Below are positions 15,811 to 23,379 of a DNA stretch of 28,775 nt, piece after piece. Below the pieces are notes generated by a model. That model worked only from the letters and a program-made list of their open reading frames with translations. It had not been told where the DNA came from and did not search any database. The stretch's first letter is position 1. Each line of letters opens with the position of its first letter. Made by a program: the position numbers and the translations under genes. This stretch comes from JAAXZI01 sp045863575 (GTDB lineage: Bacteria; Planctomycetota; Phycisphaerae; UBA1845; PWPN01). The stretch is taken from positions 1 to 28,775 of the forward strand of contig BTUC01000027.1 in the NCBI GenBank assembly GCA_045863575.1, written 5' to 3'.

Positions 15811-15985
15811 TGGGCCAATCGGCAACGGCGTCGGGAGGGTCCGTGACACCAGCCGAGGCCGTTGTGGTTTCCGACCGGCTTCGCTACCGACTTCGGCCAG
15901 GCGCCAACCACTGCACGCACCCGACTGAAAGAGGCGCCAGGCGTGCGCCTTTGCTGCCCGGGCTTCCGGCAGTACATTGGCATTC

Positions 15986-17140
15986 ATGGCAGATGTCACC
16001 CGTGATCTGCATGGACAGCGTGTGGCCTTCACCGGGCGACTGGCCGCCCTGAGCCGGGCCCGGGCCCGCGAAGTGGTCCTGGCCCGAGGCGGTATTCCTG
16101 AACGTGGCGTGACGCGGCGCACTTCGCTCCTGGTCGTGGGCATGGCCGGATGGCCGCTGCTTCCGGACGGCACGGTCAGTGCCAAGCTGCGCCGCGCGGA
16201 GGCCCTGAGAAGCGAAGGGCTGCCCATTCGGATCCTTCCCGAGACTGGTTTTCTGGAGGCCGCCGGACTGACTCCCGGCCAGCCGGACGCCCGCAAGCAT
16301 CTGACTCTCAACGATGTCAGCGGCGCCTTGGGGGTGGAACCCGAGACTGTGCGTCGGTGGGAGCATTACGGGCTGATCCGGCCGTTCGACGGGCGATACG
16401 ATTTTCTGGATCTCGCCTCGCTCCAGACGCTGGTGGAACTCGTCGGCCGTGGCGTGCGCACCGAAGTGATCGCCACGAGCTTGTGGCAACTCCGGTCCGT
16501 GCTGCCGGATGTGCAGCGGCCGCTGGCGCAACTTTCGCTGGTGGCCGAGCATGCTCAGCAACTCCTCGTGCGCAGCGCGGTCGGGCTCGCCGACGTGCGT
16601 GGGCAGATGGTGTTTGAGTTCGAGCCCGCCCATGCTGTTGACGGGCGTGCACCCCTGGCCTTGAGAGTCCGGGAGTCACTTTCCGCGGACGAGTGGCTCG
16701 ATCGCGGCGAGCGGTTGGAGGAGGCGGAGCAGTACGAGGCGGCCGCCGAAGCCTATCGGCGGGCGGTAGGCCTGGCCGGGCATCTGCCCGAGGCGCTGTT
16801 CAATCTGGGCAATGCCTTGCGGGCGATGAACCGTTCCGAGGCGGCAGAGGAGGCCTGGCGGCTGTGCCTGGCCCAGGACGACCAGATGGCCTGTGCCTGG
16901 TACAACCTGGCCGATCTCCAGGAAGAGCACGGCCGGACCCAAGAGGCAATCACCAGTCTCGAGGCCGCCCTGCGCAGCGCTCCAGGCTACGCGGATGCTC
17001 ATTTCAACCTGGCCGCGTACTTGCAGGCCGTCGGGCGAAGATCGGAAGCGGCGGAGCACTGGACGGCCTATCTGGCAATGGATTCCTCCAGCGAATGGGC
17101 GCGGCTGGCGCGTGAGCGCCTGCGGGCCTGCGCCGGCTGA
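15986..17140 (+). CDS. BRCT-MerR-TPR protein
   Basis: A 384-residue cytoplasmic protein with an unusual domain order. Residues 10-92 look like a BRCT domain of the DNA-ligase type: GQRVAFTGRLAALSRARA, VTRRTSLLVVG, then KLRRAEALRSEGLPIRILPE and FLEA. Residues 107-150 are a MerR-type winged helix (LTLNDVSGALGVEPETVRRW, then YGLIRP and a LDLASLQTLVEL helix). Residues 232-365 hold about four TPR units, such as ALFNLGNALRAMNRSEAAEEAW and AWYNLADLQEEHGRTQEAI. BRCT domains bind phosphoproteins or DNA ends, MerR helices bind DNA and TPRs bind proteins. A DNA-associated adaptor or regulator is therefore plausible, but its target is unknown. I chose the ATG at 15986; a TTG three codons earlier is also in frame. 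Neither has a strong ribosome-binding site. It stands alone on its strand. Confidence 0.88.
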   Translation: MADVTRDLHGQRVAFTGRLAALSRARAREVVLARGGIPERGVTRRTSLLVVGMAGWPLLPDGTVSAKLRRAEALRSEGLPIRILPETGFLEAAGLTPGQPDARKHLTLNDVSGALGVEPETVRRWEHYGLIRPFDGRYDFLDLASLQTLVELVGRGVRTEVIATSLWQLRSVLPDVQRPLAQLSLVAEHAQQLLVRSAVGLADVRGQMVFEFEPAHAVDGRAPLALRVRESLSADEWLDRGERLEEAEQYEAAAEAYRRAVGLAGHLPEALFNLGNALRAMNRSEAAEEAWRLCLAQDDQMACAWYNLADLQEEHGRTQEAITSLEAALRSAPGYADAHFNLAAYLQAVGRRSEAAEHWTAYLAMDSSSEWARLARERLRACAG

Positions 17141-17184
17141 GATCGCCATCAGAGCCCCGAGCGCAAGCGAGAGGGTAGGGGGAG

Positions 17185-17205
17185 TGATGAGTCATGAGTG
17201 ATGAG
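17185..17205. repeat. Heptanucleotide array, 3 units
   Basis: Three contiguous 7-base units, TGATGAG, TCATGAG and TGATGAG, lie just after the BRCT-MerR-TPR gene. A degenerate GGGGGAG precedes them. They form part of a cluster of heptamer arrays around the gene for the GT-C-like membrane protein. Confidence 0.75.
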
Positions 17206-17217
17206 TTGCAGGGGTGT

Positions 17218-17252
17218 GAAAGCCGATTGCTGATTGCTGAACGCTGAAAACT
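17218..17252. repeat. Heptanucleotide array GANNRCY, 5 units
   Basis: Five contiguous units: GAAAGCC, GATTGCT, GATTGCT, GAACGCT and GAAAACT. They share the pattern G-A-N-N-R-C-Y with the three arrays inside the neighbouring gene. The array lies in the convergent gap, 9 bases before the palindromic repeat. Confidence 0.85.
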
Positions 17253-17261
17253 CGGGACGTT

Positions 17262-17317
17262 CGTTGCCTGCCAAGCCCCCACCCCGACCCTCCCCCGGAG
17301 TACCGGGGGGGGGAAAA
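17262..17317 (+). repeat. Dispersed palindromic (REP-like) repeat, copy 2
   Basis: Same 56-base element as at 2827-2882, with two mismatches. The hairpin arms are 17288-17298 and 17303-17313 around AGTA. One arm base is changed (G17310), giving a G-T mispair in place of A-T. It sits in the gap between the convergent genes ending at 17140 and 17334. Confidence 0.8.
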
Positions 17318-17333
17318 AGGTCCCCCAGCGGAA

Positions 17334-19271
17334 TCATGAATGTCCTGGACGAAGCCGGTAAATGCGCCATGAACGCAGCTCGGTCATTTGCCAGGAATTT
17401 TTCGGGTTACGGGTGCGAAATGCTTCTTCGACGGCTCCGCGGCTCCATTCACGGCCGAGCTCGCGGTTGGGGACGGCCAGGAGGCTCACCGCGTCCTGGC
17501 TCAGTATGGGCGCGGCTTGCGGCTGCTGGACCGTGCGTACGCGGCGGGGCAGACCGGCGATGACGGCAATGACGCCGTCGCGGTCGTCCGAATCGACGAC
17601 CACGCGGCCGGAAATCGTATCACGATGCAGGCGCAACCAGGTGCCCAACTCGGCATAGGCATGCCGCACGTCGCGGTGATCGCAGAACCAGCCGTTGTGA
17701 AACACCTTCGCCGCCCAGTCGAGCTGCCGGCCTCCATAGATCGCCACGACCACGACCACGAGCCACGCGGCACGAGGAGAACTGAGAACCGAGAACCAAG
17801 AACCGAGAACCCGGGTTCCCCCATCCGCGGCGAAGGAATAATCACTGCGCGTCGATCGCTGACCGCGGACCGCCGAGCACTGATAACCGGCCGCTGACGG
17901 CTGAATGCCGATCGCGGGTCGCCGATCGCCCCTCGTCCCGCAGAGGCTCACGAGCAGCGCGGCCGGAAAGGGCAGCAGCAGCCCATAGTGAAACAGGACT
18001 ACCCGCTCAATGAACAGCGGCGCCGATCCGCGGGCAAAGAGAATCACCAGGACCAGCAGATGAGCCCCTGCCACGCCCAGCAGCAACCAGCAGTATCCGC
18101 GCTTCCCGGACGAGGAGGTGGGCGAACCTGAAGGCGATCCGTCAGACAGGGATGGCGGATCCCCGGGAACTGAGAACTGAGCGCTGAGCCCTGAGAACTG
18201 ACAATTGAACGCCGACAACCTCCCCCTCACCCACGGCCACGCAAGCAGCGAGATGAAAAACGTCACGCTCATCAGCGGCGACATCTCATACAATGCCACG
18301 GGGTAAGCCACGATCCGATCCCACGGGTCGAGGTGCGCCAGTGAGAGCTGGAACCAATACTGGTTGACGTTGTAGTAGTTGAGCAGCGAGTCGTGCACCC
18401 GGTTGCTTTCCAGGCACCAGAGCAGCGGCACGATCCACGGCAGCGCGAATGCGGGGACCGCTTTCCAGGCCCGCGGCCGGCGGAGCATGTACCAGCCGGC
18501 CGGCAGGCACAGCAGCCCGAGGAGGATCCAACCGTCGTACCGGGTCAGCGTGAGCAGCGTGAAGACCACTGCCATGGCCGGGAGCTGCCATCTCCGCGGG
18601 TCCGACAGCCAGCGAAACAGGAGGTCCACAGCGGCGAAGGAAATCAGAAAGGCCAGCGGCTCGCCGAGGCACGAGAAGCTCAGCGTCACCTGCCATGAAG
18701 CGAAGGTCCACAGGACGGCCGTCAGCACGCCGACCCGCGCGGAGAAAACCACCCGCACCAGATCAAAAAGCACGAGCGTGCCGGCCGCCATAAGCAGTTG
18801 GCTGAGGGCGGTGAGGCCCAGATGAGGATGCGACTCAACGAACGGCCAGGCCCACCCATAGACCCAGAATTGCAGCGGCAGCCAGGACAAATCGCCCGGA
18901 TACTTGATTGGCCCGCGATGCTCGAGTGTCCAGGCCTTCGGCTCCCGATCACACCAGGCGCAGCCCGGATGGGGTGGCTGGGCCAGCGGGCCGTGCGCAT
19001 ATTCGGCCGCCATGCCCGCGCGCACGTAATCATCGCCGTGCAGCCAGTTGGTAGCCGGGTCATACAACGCGGCGAAGATGAGTCCGCGAGCGGCCAGCAC
19101 GAGTGTTAAAGAGAGGATCACGCCGGGTGCGCTGAACCTCCGCGACCTGACCGCGAAGACAACGGCCGCCATGCCCAGCGCGACCGCCGGCAGCAGAAAC
19201 GTCGCTTCACGCGCGGTGAAGCCAACCTGAAGTGAAGTGATGGCCTCTGTCCATTGAACGTAACTCGCCAT
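17334..19271 (-). CDS. Multi-pass membrane protein, probable GT-C-type glycosyltransferase
   Basis: A 645-residue integral membrane protein with about ten or more hydrophobic helices. Several long ones fall between residues 25 and 70, 155 and 290, and 400 and 460. The first outer loop contains HGDDYVRAG, with Asp80-Asp81. This is the acidic pair expected near the start of GT-C enzymes (PMT/ArnT-like), which transfer sugars from polyprenyl-phosphate donors to substrates outside the inner membrane. The C-terminal 140 residues are soluble and probably periplasmic. Three heptanucleotide arrays interrupt the gene without breaking the frame, adding Ser/Phe/Leu- or Arg/Ala-rich loops such as LSAFNCQFSGLSAQFS between helices. 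The ATG at 19271 is 22 bases downstream of the hydrolase stop, so the two genes form an operon. The nearest GGAGG is rather far upstream. Donor and acceptor are unknown. Confidence 0.78.
   Translation of the reverse strand: MASYVQWTEAITSLQVGFTAREATFLLPAVALGMAAVVFAVRSRRFSAPGVILSLTLVLAARGLIFAALYDPATNWLHGDDYVRAGMAAEYAHGPLAQPPHPGCAWCDREPKAWTLEHRGPIKYPGDLSWLPLQFWVYGWAWPFVESHPHLGLTALSQLLMAAGTLVLFDLVRVVFSARVGVLTAVLWTFASWQVTLSFSCLGEPLAFLISFAAVDLLFRWLSDPRRWQLPAMAVVFTLLTLTRYDGWILLGLLCLPAGWYMLRRPRAWKAVPAFALPWIVPLLWCLESNRVHDSLLNYYNVNQYWFQLSLAHLDPWDRIVAYPVALYEMSPLMSVTFFISLLAWPWVRGRLSAFNCQFSGLSAQFSVPGDPPSLSDGSPSGSPTSSSGKRGYCWLLLGVAGAHLLVLVILFARGSAPLFIERVVLFHYGLLLPFPAALLVSLCGTRGDRRPAIGIQPSAAGYQCSAVRGQRSTRSDYSFAADGGTRVLGSWFSVLSSPRAAWLVVVVVAIYGGRQLDWAAKVFHNGWFCDHRDVRHAYAELGTWLRLHRDTISGRVVVDSDDRDGVIAVIAGLPRRVRTVQQPQAAPILSQDAVSLLAVPNRELGREWSRGAVEEAFRTRNPKNSWQMTELRSWRIYRLRPGHS
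17777..17811. repeat. Heptanucleotide array within the membrane-protein gene, 5 units
   Basis: Contiguous units GAGAACT, GAGAACC, GAGAACC, AAGAACC and GAGAACC on the plus strand. On the coding strand they specify part of the stretch around VLGSWFSVLSS, in front of the last hydrophobic helix. Confidence 0.88.
17854..17930. repeat. Heptanucleotide array within the membrane-protein gene, 11 units
   Basis: Eleven contiguous units, beginning GATCGCT, GACCGCG, GACCGCC, GAGCACT, GATAACC and ending GGTCGCC, GATCGCC. All fit GANNRCY or differ at one or two positions. They encode a polar loop (including IQPSAAGYQCSAVRGQRS) between hydrophobic segments. Confidence 0.85.
18165..18220. repeat. Heptanucleotide array within the membrane-protein gene, 8 units
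   Basis: Eight contiguous units: GGGAACT, GAGAACT, GAGCGCT, GAGCCCT, GAGAACT, GACAATT, GAACGCC and GACAACC. They encode the loop LSAFNCQFSGLSAQFSV on the minus strand, directly after a hydrophobic helix (ISLLAWPWVRG). Confidence 0.88.
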
Positions 19272-19293
19272 TTCGCTGCGCCGGGCCTCCGGT

Positions 19294-20211
19294 TCATGCC
19301 GGTCGCGTGCCCGCCGGTTTTTTCCGCGAATGACTCCACCCCTGCGCGGCGCGCTGGGCGATCGGTTCGGCTACATGCAGCCAGTCGTCTCCGTGCACCG
19401 TGTACAGCCGGGCCAGCAGCGGTTCGTGGCAGGGGAGCAGAACTGCGCCCGCGCTGGACATTCTCGCCAGCCGGTTTGTCGCCTCTTCGAGTCGCCGGGG
19501 CGTAGTGTACAGGCGGGCCAGCACACCGCGCTCCAGCAGGTCGTACCGGTAGATCTCGTCGCTGGCAACGACCGCTGGCCCGTGGGCCGTGCGGACGCGG
19601 ATGCCCTGACTGCAAACCGCATGCCCGCCCAGATAGAAGACGTCGATGCCCGGCAGGATCTCGCAGTCGTCGTGGAAAACCACGCGCCCTGTCTGTTCCT
19701 CTTTCAAAAGGTAATCCGCGAAGGCGAAGTCCACATAGCTGTGCCACTGGCCGTCCACCCGCCGGTCGAGGTTGGCCTGCCAGCCCTTCCGGGATACGTG
19801 CACCTTGGCGCGCGGGAAGCGCATCACCGCGCCGCCGTCCTTCCCGTCGGTCAATCCATGATGGTCGGCGTGCATGTGCGTGAAGATGACGTGGTTGATG
19901 TCGTCGGGCTTCAGCTTGAAGCGGTTGAGCCAATCGAGCACGTTGCCATGCGGCTGGACGATGGCGTCCGGGTCACCAGGCACGCCACGGCGGAAGAAGT
20001 GGAAGCGCTGGAACATCTCGTTGAGGTATTCGAGGCCCACGGGGCCGAGATCGATGAGCACGCGCCGTCCAGGGCCGCCGTCGGCCAGGAACGCATAGAG
20101 CACGAACTCGATACGGTCATCGTCAGAATAGCCATCGCCCAGCACGTGGTTCTCGCCGAGCAGGCATCGGCCGCAGTGCAGGGGGTACAGCTTGTAGGCA
20201 GGTTCGTCCAT
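19294..20211 (-). CDS. Metallo-beta-lactamase-fold hydrolase
   Basis: A 305-residue soluble enzyme of the MBL superfamily, with layout closest to the lactonase-like group. The metal-binding motif THMHADHHG is complete: His112, His114, Asp116 and His117. Further ligands are likely at His198 (YLGGHAVCSQG), Asp218 (VVASDE) and the His of LLPCHEP. A zinc- or iron-dependent hydrolysis is expected; the substrate cannot be told from sequence. The ATG at 20211 is preceded by GGAGG with short spacing. The frame is open 30 codons further upstream, but that part is not protein-like. The stop lies 22 bases before the membrane-protein gene, indicating co-transcription. The pairing might mean processing of a lipid- or sugar-linked intermediate, which is speculation. 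Confidence 0.9.
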   Translation of the reverse strand: MDEPAYKLYPLHCGRCLLGENHVLGDGYSDDDRIEFVLYAFLADGGPGRRVLIDLGPVGLEYLNEMFQRFHFFRRGVPGDPDAIVQPHGNVLDWLNRFKLKPDDINHVIFTHMHADHHGLTDGKDGGAVMRFPRAKVHVSRKGWQANLDRRVDGQWHSYVDFAFADYLLKEEQTGRVVFHDDCEILPGIDVFYLGGHAVCSQGIRVRTAHGPAVVASDEIYRYDLLERGVLARLYTTPRRLEEATNRLARMSSAGAVLLPCHEPLLARLYTVHGDDWLHVAEPIAQRAAQGWSHSRKKPAGTRPA

Positions 20212-20556
20212 GGGACCTCCATTTGCGGGGCCAAGCCGGCCCGTGACCATCATCCTATCGGCCCCGTGCCCGTGGCGGCAACCCGTCCGGCCATGGACCA
20301 ACCCGGACCACTGCCCGCATGGGCCTTTCTCTTGATGCGGTGCGGCCTGCTGGTTAGGATGACCGCTGAGGTTCCGGGCCGAGCGGGGCGGAGGGATGTC
20401 CCGTCACCCTCAGGTTTGTCGAGTCATGTTCAAACGTCGGTGACCGCATGGACGTCACTCTTGCCGGCCACCGCCGATCATTCCTGTCGTCCGGTGGAGG
20501 GCTGGTCAAACAGAGGGCAGCAGTGTAGGCTGGTTTCCGGGGCAAGGAGCCACACG
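20212..20556. other. Divergent intergenic region
   Basis: This 345-base gap separates the MBL hydrolase (minus) from the repeat protein (plus) and must hold promoters for both. No convincing promoter, RNA or small gene was recognised. Open frames crossing it lack ribosome-binding sites. Confidence 0.5.
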
Positions 20557-21588
20557 ATGCGTCATTTCAACTCCTGGACTAAGTATCTCGTTCTGGTGGC
20601 CACAACCGCGCTGAGCCTGGGCATCACCAATGTGGACCCGATCTCGAAGTTCTCCTGGTCGGAGAACGCCGGGTGGCTGAACTGGCGGGACGCGAACGGC
20701 GGGGTGGATGGGGTCATCATTGGTTCGCAATACCTCTCCGGCTTCATCTGGGGCGAGAACATCGGGTGGATCAACGTGGGGGATGGCACGCCGGGCGGAG
20801 GCAGCGGCTATGCCAATGTCGACGGCAGCGATGCCGGCGTGAACATCGCACCCGACGGCAAACTGTCCGGCCTGGCCTGGGGCGAGAACGTCGGCTGGAT
20901 CAATTTCGGAACGACTCCCCACGTCGGAGCGAGCGGGGCGCGGTTCGACGCCGCGGCCGGGCGCTTCCGCGGGTGGGCCTGGGGCGAGAACATCGGATGG
21001 GTCAATCTGGATGATGCGACGGCCTACGTGGCTCGCACGCTGTCGTCGGGGCCGACGCTGGTCAGCGCCGTCTCGCGGAAAATACATGGCGGCGTCGGCA
21101 ACTTCGACGTCAACCTGCCTCTGGCGCCGCCTGCATTGCCGGCCGTGGAGGGGCGCAGCGGTGGTCCGACACGCCTGATATTCACGTTCAGTGCATCGAT
21201 CAAGGCCCTGGACGGCACGCCCAGCGCCAATGAGGTGAGCGCCTCAGCCGGGACCGTCGGTAGTGTGACCATCAATGGCAATACCTTGACCGCGAATCTC
21301 AGCGGGGTCCCCGACCAGACGTGCCTGACCATCCTGCTCAACGGCCTGGGCGATCTGTCCAACCATCCACTGGCTGGTGACAACGACGTTCGAATTCGGG
21401 TGCTCGCGGGGGACGCCAACGGCGACGGACAAGTCGCCAGCGGCGACATCACGCAGGTGAAGAGCGTCAGCGGCCAGGTAACCAATGCGACCAACTTCCG
21501 CCGGGATATCAATGCGGACGGCCAGGTGGCCAGCGGCGACATCACGCAGGTGAAATCGCGCTCGGGACGGTCGGTGGTTTGTCCGTGA
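20557..21588 (+). CDS. Exported WGENIGW-repeat protein with dockerin-like C terminus
   Basis: A 343-residue secreted protein with AAGGAG 7 bases before the ATG. The signal sequence is MRHFNSWTKYLVLVATTALSLG. Four repeats of the type (I/A)WGEN(I/V)GW(I/V)N lie at about residues 34-42, 65-74, 108-117 and 142-151, with Gly/Asp-rich strands between them. Such repeats occur in secreted proteins of several phyla and probably form beta-strands of a repeat fold. Residues 173-284 form a module opening SRKIHGGVGNFDVNLPL, which the gene at 23380 also has. The last 59 residues are a dockerin-like pair of calcium loops (DANGDGQVASGDI and DINADGQVASGDI). No catalytic motif is visible. A structural or adhesive surface role is likely. 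Confidence 0.88.
   Translation: MRHFNSWTKYLVLVATTALSLGITNVDPISKFSWSENAGWLNWRDANGGVDGVIIGSQYLSGFIWGENIGWINVGDGTPGGGSGYANVDGSDAGVNIAPDGKLSGLAWGENVGWINFGTTPHVGASGARFDAAAGRFRGWAWGENIGWVNLDDATAYVARTLSSGPTLVSAVSRKIHGGVGNFDVNLPLAPPALPAVEGRSGGPTRLIFTFSASIKALDGTPSANEVSASAGTVGSVTINGNTLTANLSGVPDQTCLTILLNGLGDLSNHPLAGDNDVRIRVLAGDANGDGQVASGDITQVKSVSGQVTNATNFRRDINADGQVASGDITQVKSRSGRSVVCP
21409..21588 (+). repeat. Duplicated dockerin-encoding segment, copy 1
   Basis: These 180 bases encode the last 59 residues of the repeat protein plus its stop. They closely match 24082-24261 in the gene two further downstream, at DNA as well as protein level. Long identical runs include the codons for GDITQVKSVSGQV and NFRRD. 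Within each copy the word encoding DGQVASGDITQVK also occurs twice or nearly so. Confidence 0.8.
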
Positions 21589-22104
21589 GACTTCCGCTGT
21601 GAGCAAGTGCGAAAGTGGAAAGGTGGGAAAGCGATCAGGTAAACCAGCTCGAAGACGTGCTTGGGGTGAAGAAGTCCGTAGCGGCCGGCCTCTGTGCCGG
21701 CCGTGTCGCTATGAGCTGGAATGAACCTCGGGAGTCACTGCCCGGCAAGTCTGTCAACCTGAAGGCTCCAGCCAGCATGATTCGATCTGCAGGGGCCACT
21801 CGGAGCGGGTGGGCCCATATTCCGCTTGCATTGTGCCTGCTCGCACGTTATCTTCATACCTTAATATGTAGAACCTGGGTTAAAGCGGCCGCTGGACGGG
21901 GAAAACCACCGCACCCGCGAGTGCGAGTTGAGTCAGCGTCCCCTTCATCTGGTCTTTCCGGGTGATCCTTTCTGAGGTTAAGCGTCGCGCTGTGTGCCGC
22001 GCCTTGATCTCCGCGCCCACGAAGGCGCTGGCAATCGGTCTGGTGGCCAGGCCGGTCGGGGTCAGTTGATTCGGGGCGGTCTCATTTTCTTGAGGAGCGA
22101 GTCG
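21589..22104 (+). other. Long intergenic region with hairpin
   Basis: This 516-base gap lies between two plus-strand exported-protein genes. It begins with a G/A-rich short tandem stretch (about 21603-21632, AAAGTGG-like words), followed by the hairpin at 21679-21711. An AT-richer patch near 21848-21868 may contain the promoter of the next gene, but no clear -35 box was found. An open frame at 21615-21965 has no ribosome-binding site or protein-like composition. Confidence 0.55.
21679..21711 (+). terminator. Imperfect hairpin, possible terminator or repeat
   Basis: A 7-bp core stem GGCCGGC/GCCGGCC (21683-21689 with 21696-21702) lies inside TAGCG/CGCTA arms, with a GTGT bulge on one side. There is no T-run. 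It shares CCGTAGCGGCCGG with the terminator hairpin at 15767-15802, so it may be a dispersed element rather than a true terminator. Confidence 0.4.
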
Positions 22105-23343
22105 ATGAACAGGTTGTGGAGAGGAGCAGTCGCGGTGTGCCTGGTGACGGCCGTATCGGCCAGCGGTGCCATTACCATCCCGGGAGCCGACGGCTCGGAC
22201 GGCGCGCTCAACCCGGTGGCGAACGTGGAGGTGGACCTGTCGGCTGCTCCTGCGGCCGCGTGGGATGGAGTCAATCCCAACCCAGGTCAGAATAAGGGCG
22301 TCTACGATGCTACCAAGTGGGCGGTTGTGTTCCGTTACACCGAGGTCAACATCCCGGCGGGCGTGACCGTCACTTTCAAGAACCGTGATGGACGGCCGCC
22401 GGTGGTCTGGCTGGTGTCCGGGAATGTGTCGATCGCCGGGACGGTCAATCTCAATGGCCAGAACGGAGACAACGGCCTGGCCCGCGAGGCGGAGCCCGGT
22501 CCGGGAGGGTTTCGTGGAGGGCGGGGAACTCCAGTCGGAGGACCAGGGGGCGCGGGGTACGGGCCCGGTGGAGCGTCATACATGTGGGGCTCCATCGTTG
22601 GGGCAGGCGGGAGTTATGGGGCGTTGGGTGGTTTTTACACTGTAAATCATCCGCAGCCTGGTCCAGTTTACGGGCATCCTTCTGTCGTGCCCCTCATGGG
22701 GGGCTCCGGCGGCAGTGGTGAGGGCGATGAATTCCGCGGCGGCGGCGCTGGCGGGGGAGCCATCCTGATGGGTGCTGGTGGGGTCTTCAGTATTGCGGCC
22801 ACTGGAACGGTGACCTGTCGTGGTGGAAGCGGATCGGGAGCCTGGGGCGGCGGGGGCAGCGGGGGAGCGATCCGAGTTTTGGCTGATTCAATTGAGGGAA
22901 CAGGGGCCCTGACCGCCACCGGGGGTTCGTCGAACGCTTCAGGAGGCTCCGGTCGAATTCGTCTGGAAGCGAACACGATTTCCTTCAGTGGGTCGAACGC
23001 ACCGGCTTACATTTCCGCCACACCCGGCATACTCTGGCCCGCGGTCGGTGCTCCTACCGTGCGCATCGTGAGTGTCGGTGGTGAGGCGGTGGATTCTGAT
23101 CCCAAGGCGCAGTTTGGTCCCACGCCCGACGCCAGCGTGAGCGGATTGAACCCCGTGCTGGTGTTGATCGAAACCACGAATCTGCCGCCGACTTCCACGG
23201 TCACATTGCGCGTCGTGCCGCGCGAGGGCAACGACATCCGCAATATCCCCGCCGTGTATAACGGTACCAGTGGCCTGTGGGAGGCGAGCATCGATCTGGC
23301 CAGCGGGTATTCCACGCTCCAGGTCCGGGCGGTCAAGCCGTGA
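22105..23343 (+). CDS. Exported Gly-rich protein
   Basis: A 412-residue secreted protein. GAGGAG stands 7 bases before the ATG and the signal peptide is MNRLWRGAVAVCLVTAVSASGA. Residues 85-125 contain the segment VVWLVSGNVSIAGTVNLNGQ. A Gly-rich region (about 130-310) follows, including GPGGFRGGRG, LMGGSGGSGEG, GGGAGGGAILMGAGG and GGGGSGGAIRVLAD. It ends in GGSGRIRLEAN. This order is known from exported proteins of myxobacteria and planctomycetes with no established function, and it probably folds as a right-handed beta structure stabilised by Gly. The last 100 residues look like an Ig-type domain (PTVRIVSVGGE ... STVTLRVVPREG). The next gene starts 36 bases after its stop, so the two are probably one operon and may act together at the cell surface. 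Confidence 0.87.
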   Translation: MNRLWRGAVAVCLVTAVSASGAITIPGADGSDGALNPVANVEVDLSAAPAAAWDGVNPNPGQNKGVYDATKWAVVFRYTEVNIPAGVTVTFKNRDGRPPVVWLVSGNVSIAGTVNLNGQNGDNGLAREAEPGPGGFRGGRGTPVGGPGGAGYGPGGASYMWGSIVGAGGSYGALGGFYTVNHPQPGPVYGHPSVVPLMGGSGGSGEGDEFRGGGAGGGAILMGAGGVFSIAATGTVTCRGGSGSGAWGGGGSGGAIRVLADSIEGTGALTATGGSSNASGGSGRIRLEANTISFSGSNAPAYISATPGILWPAVGAPTVRIVSVGGEAVDSDPKAQFGPTPDASVSGLNPVLVLIETTNLPPTSTVTLRVVPREGNDIRNIPAVYNGTSGLWEASIDLASGYSTLQVRAVKP

Positions 23344-23379
23344 GCCTGAGTCGAGCTTCAACAAGAAAGGAGCAGACCC

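Noticed and set aside
19330..20556. Long upstream extension of the WGENIGW-repeat gene
   Set aside because: The extension is antisense to the MBL hydrolase; the true start at 20557 has AAGGAG and a signal peptide.
21615..21965. 116-codon plus-strand open frame in the long intergenic gap
   Set aside because: No ribosome-binding site; it runs through the repeated hairpin and has no protein-like pattern.
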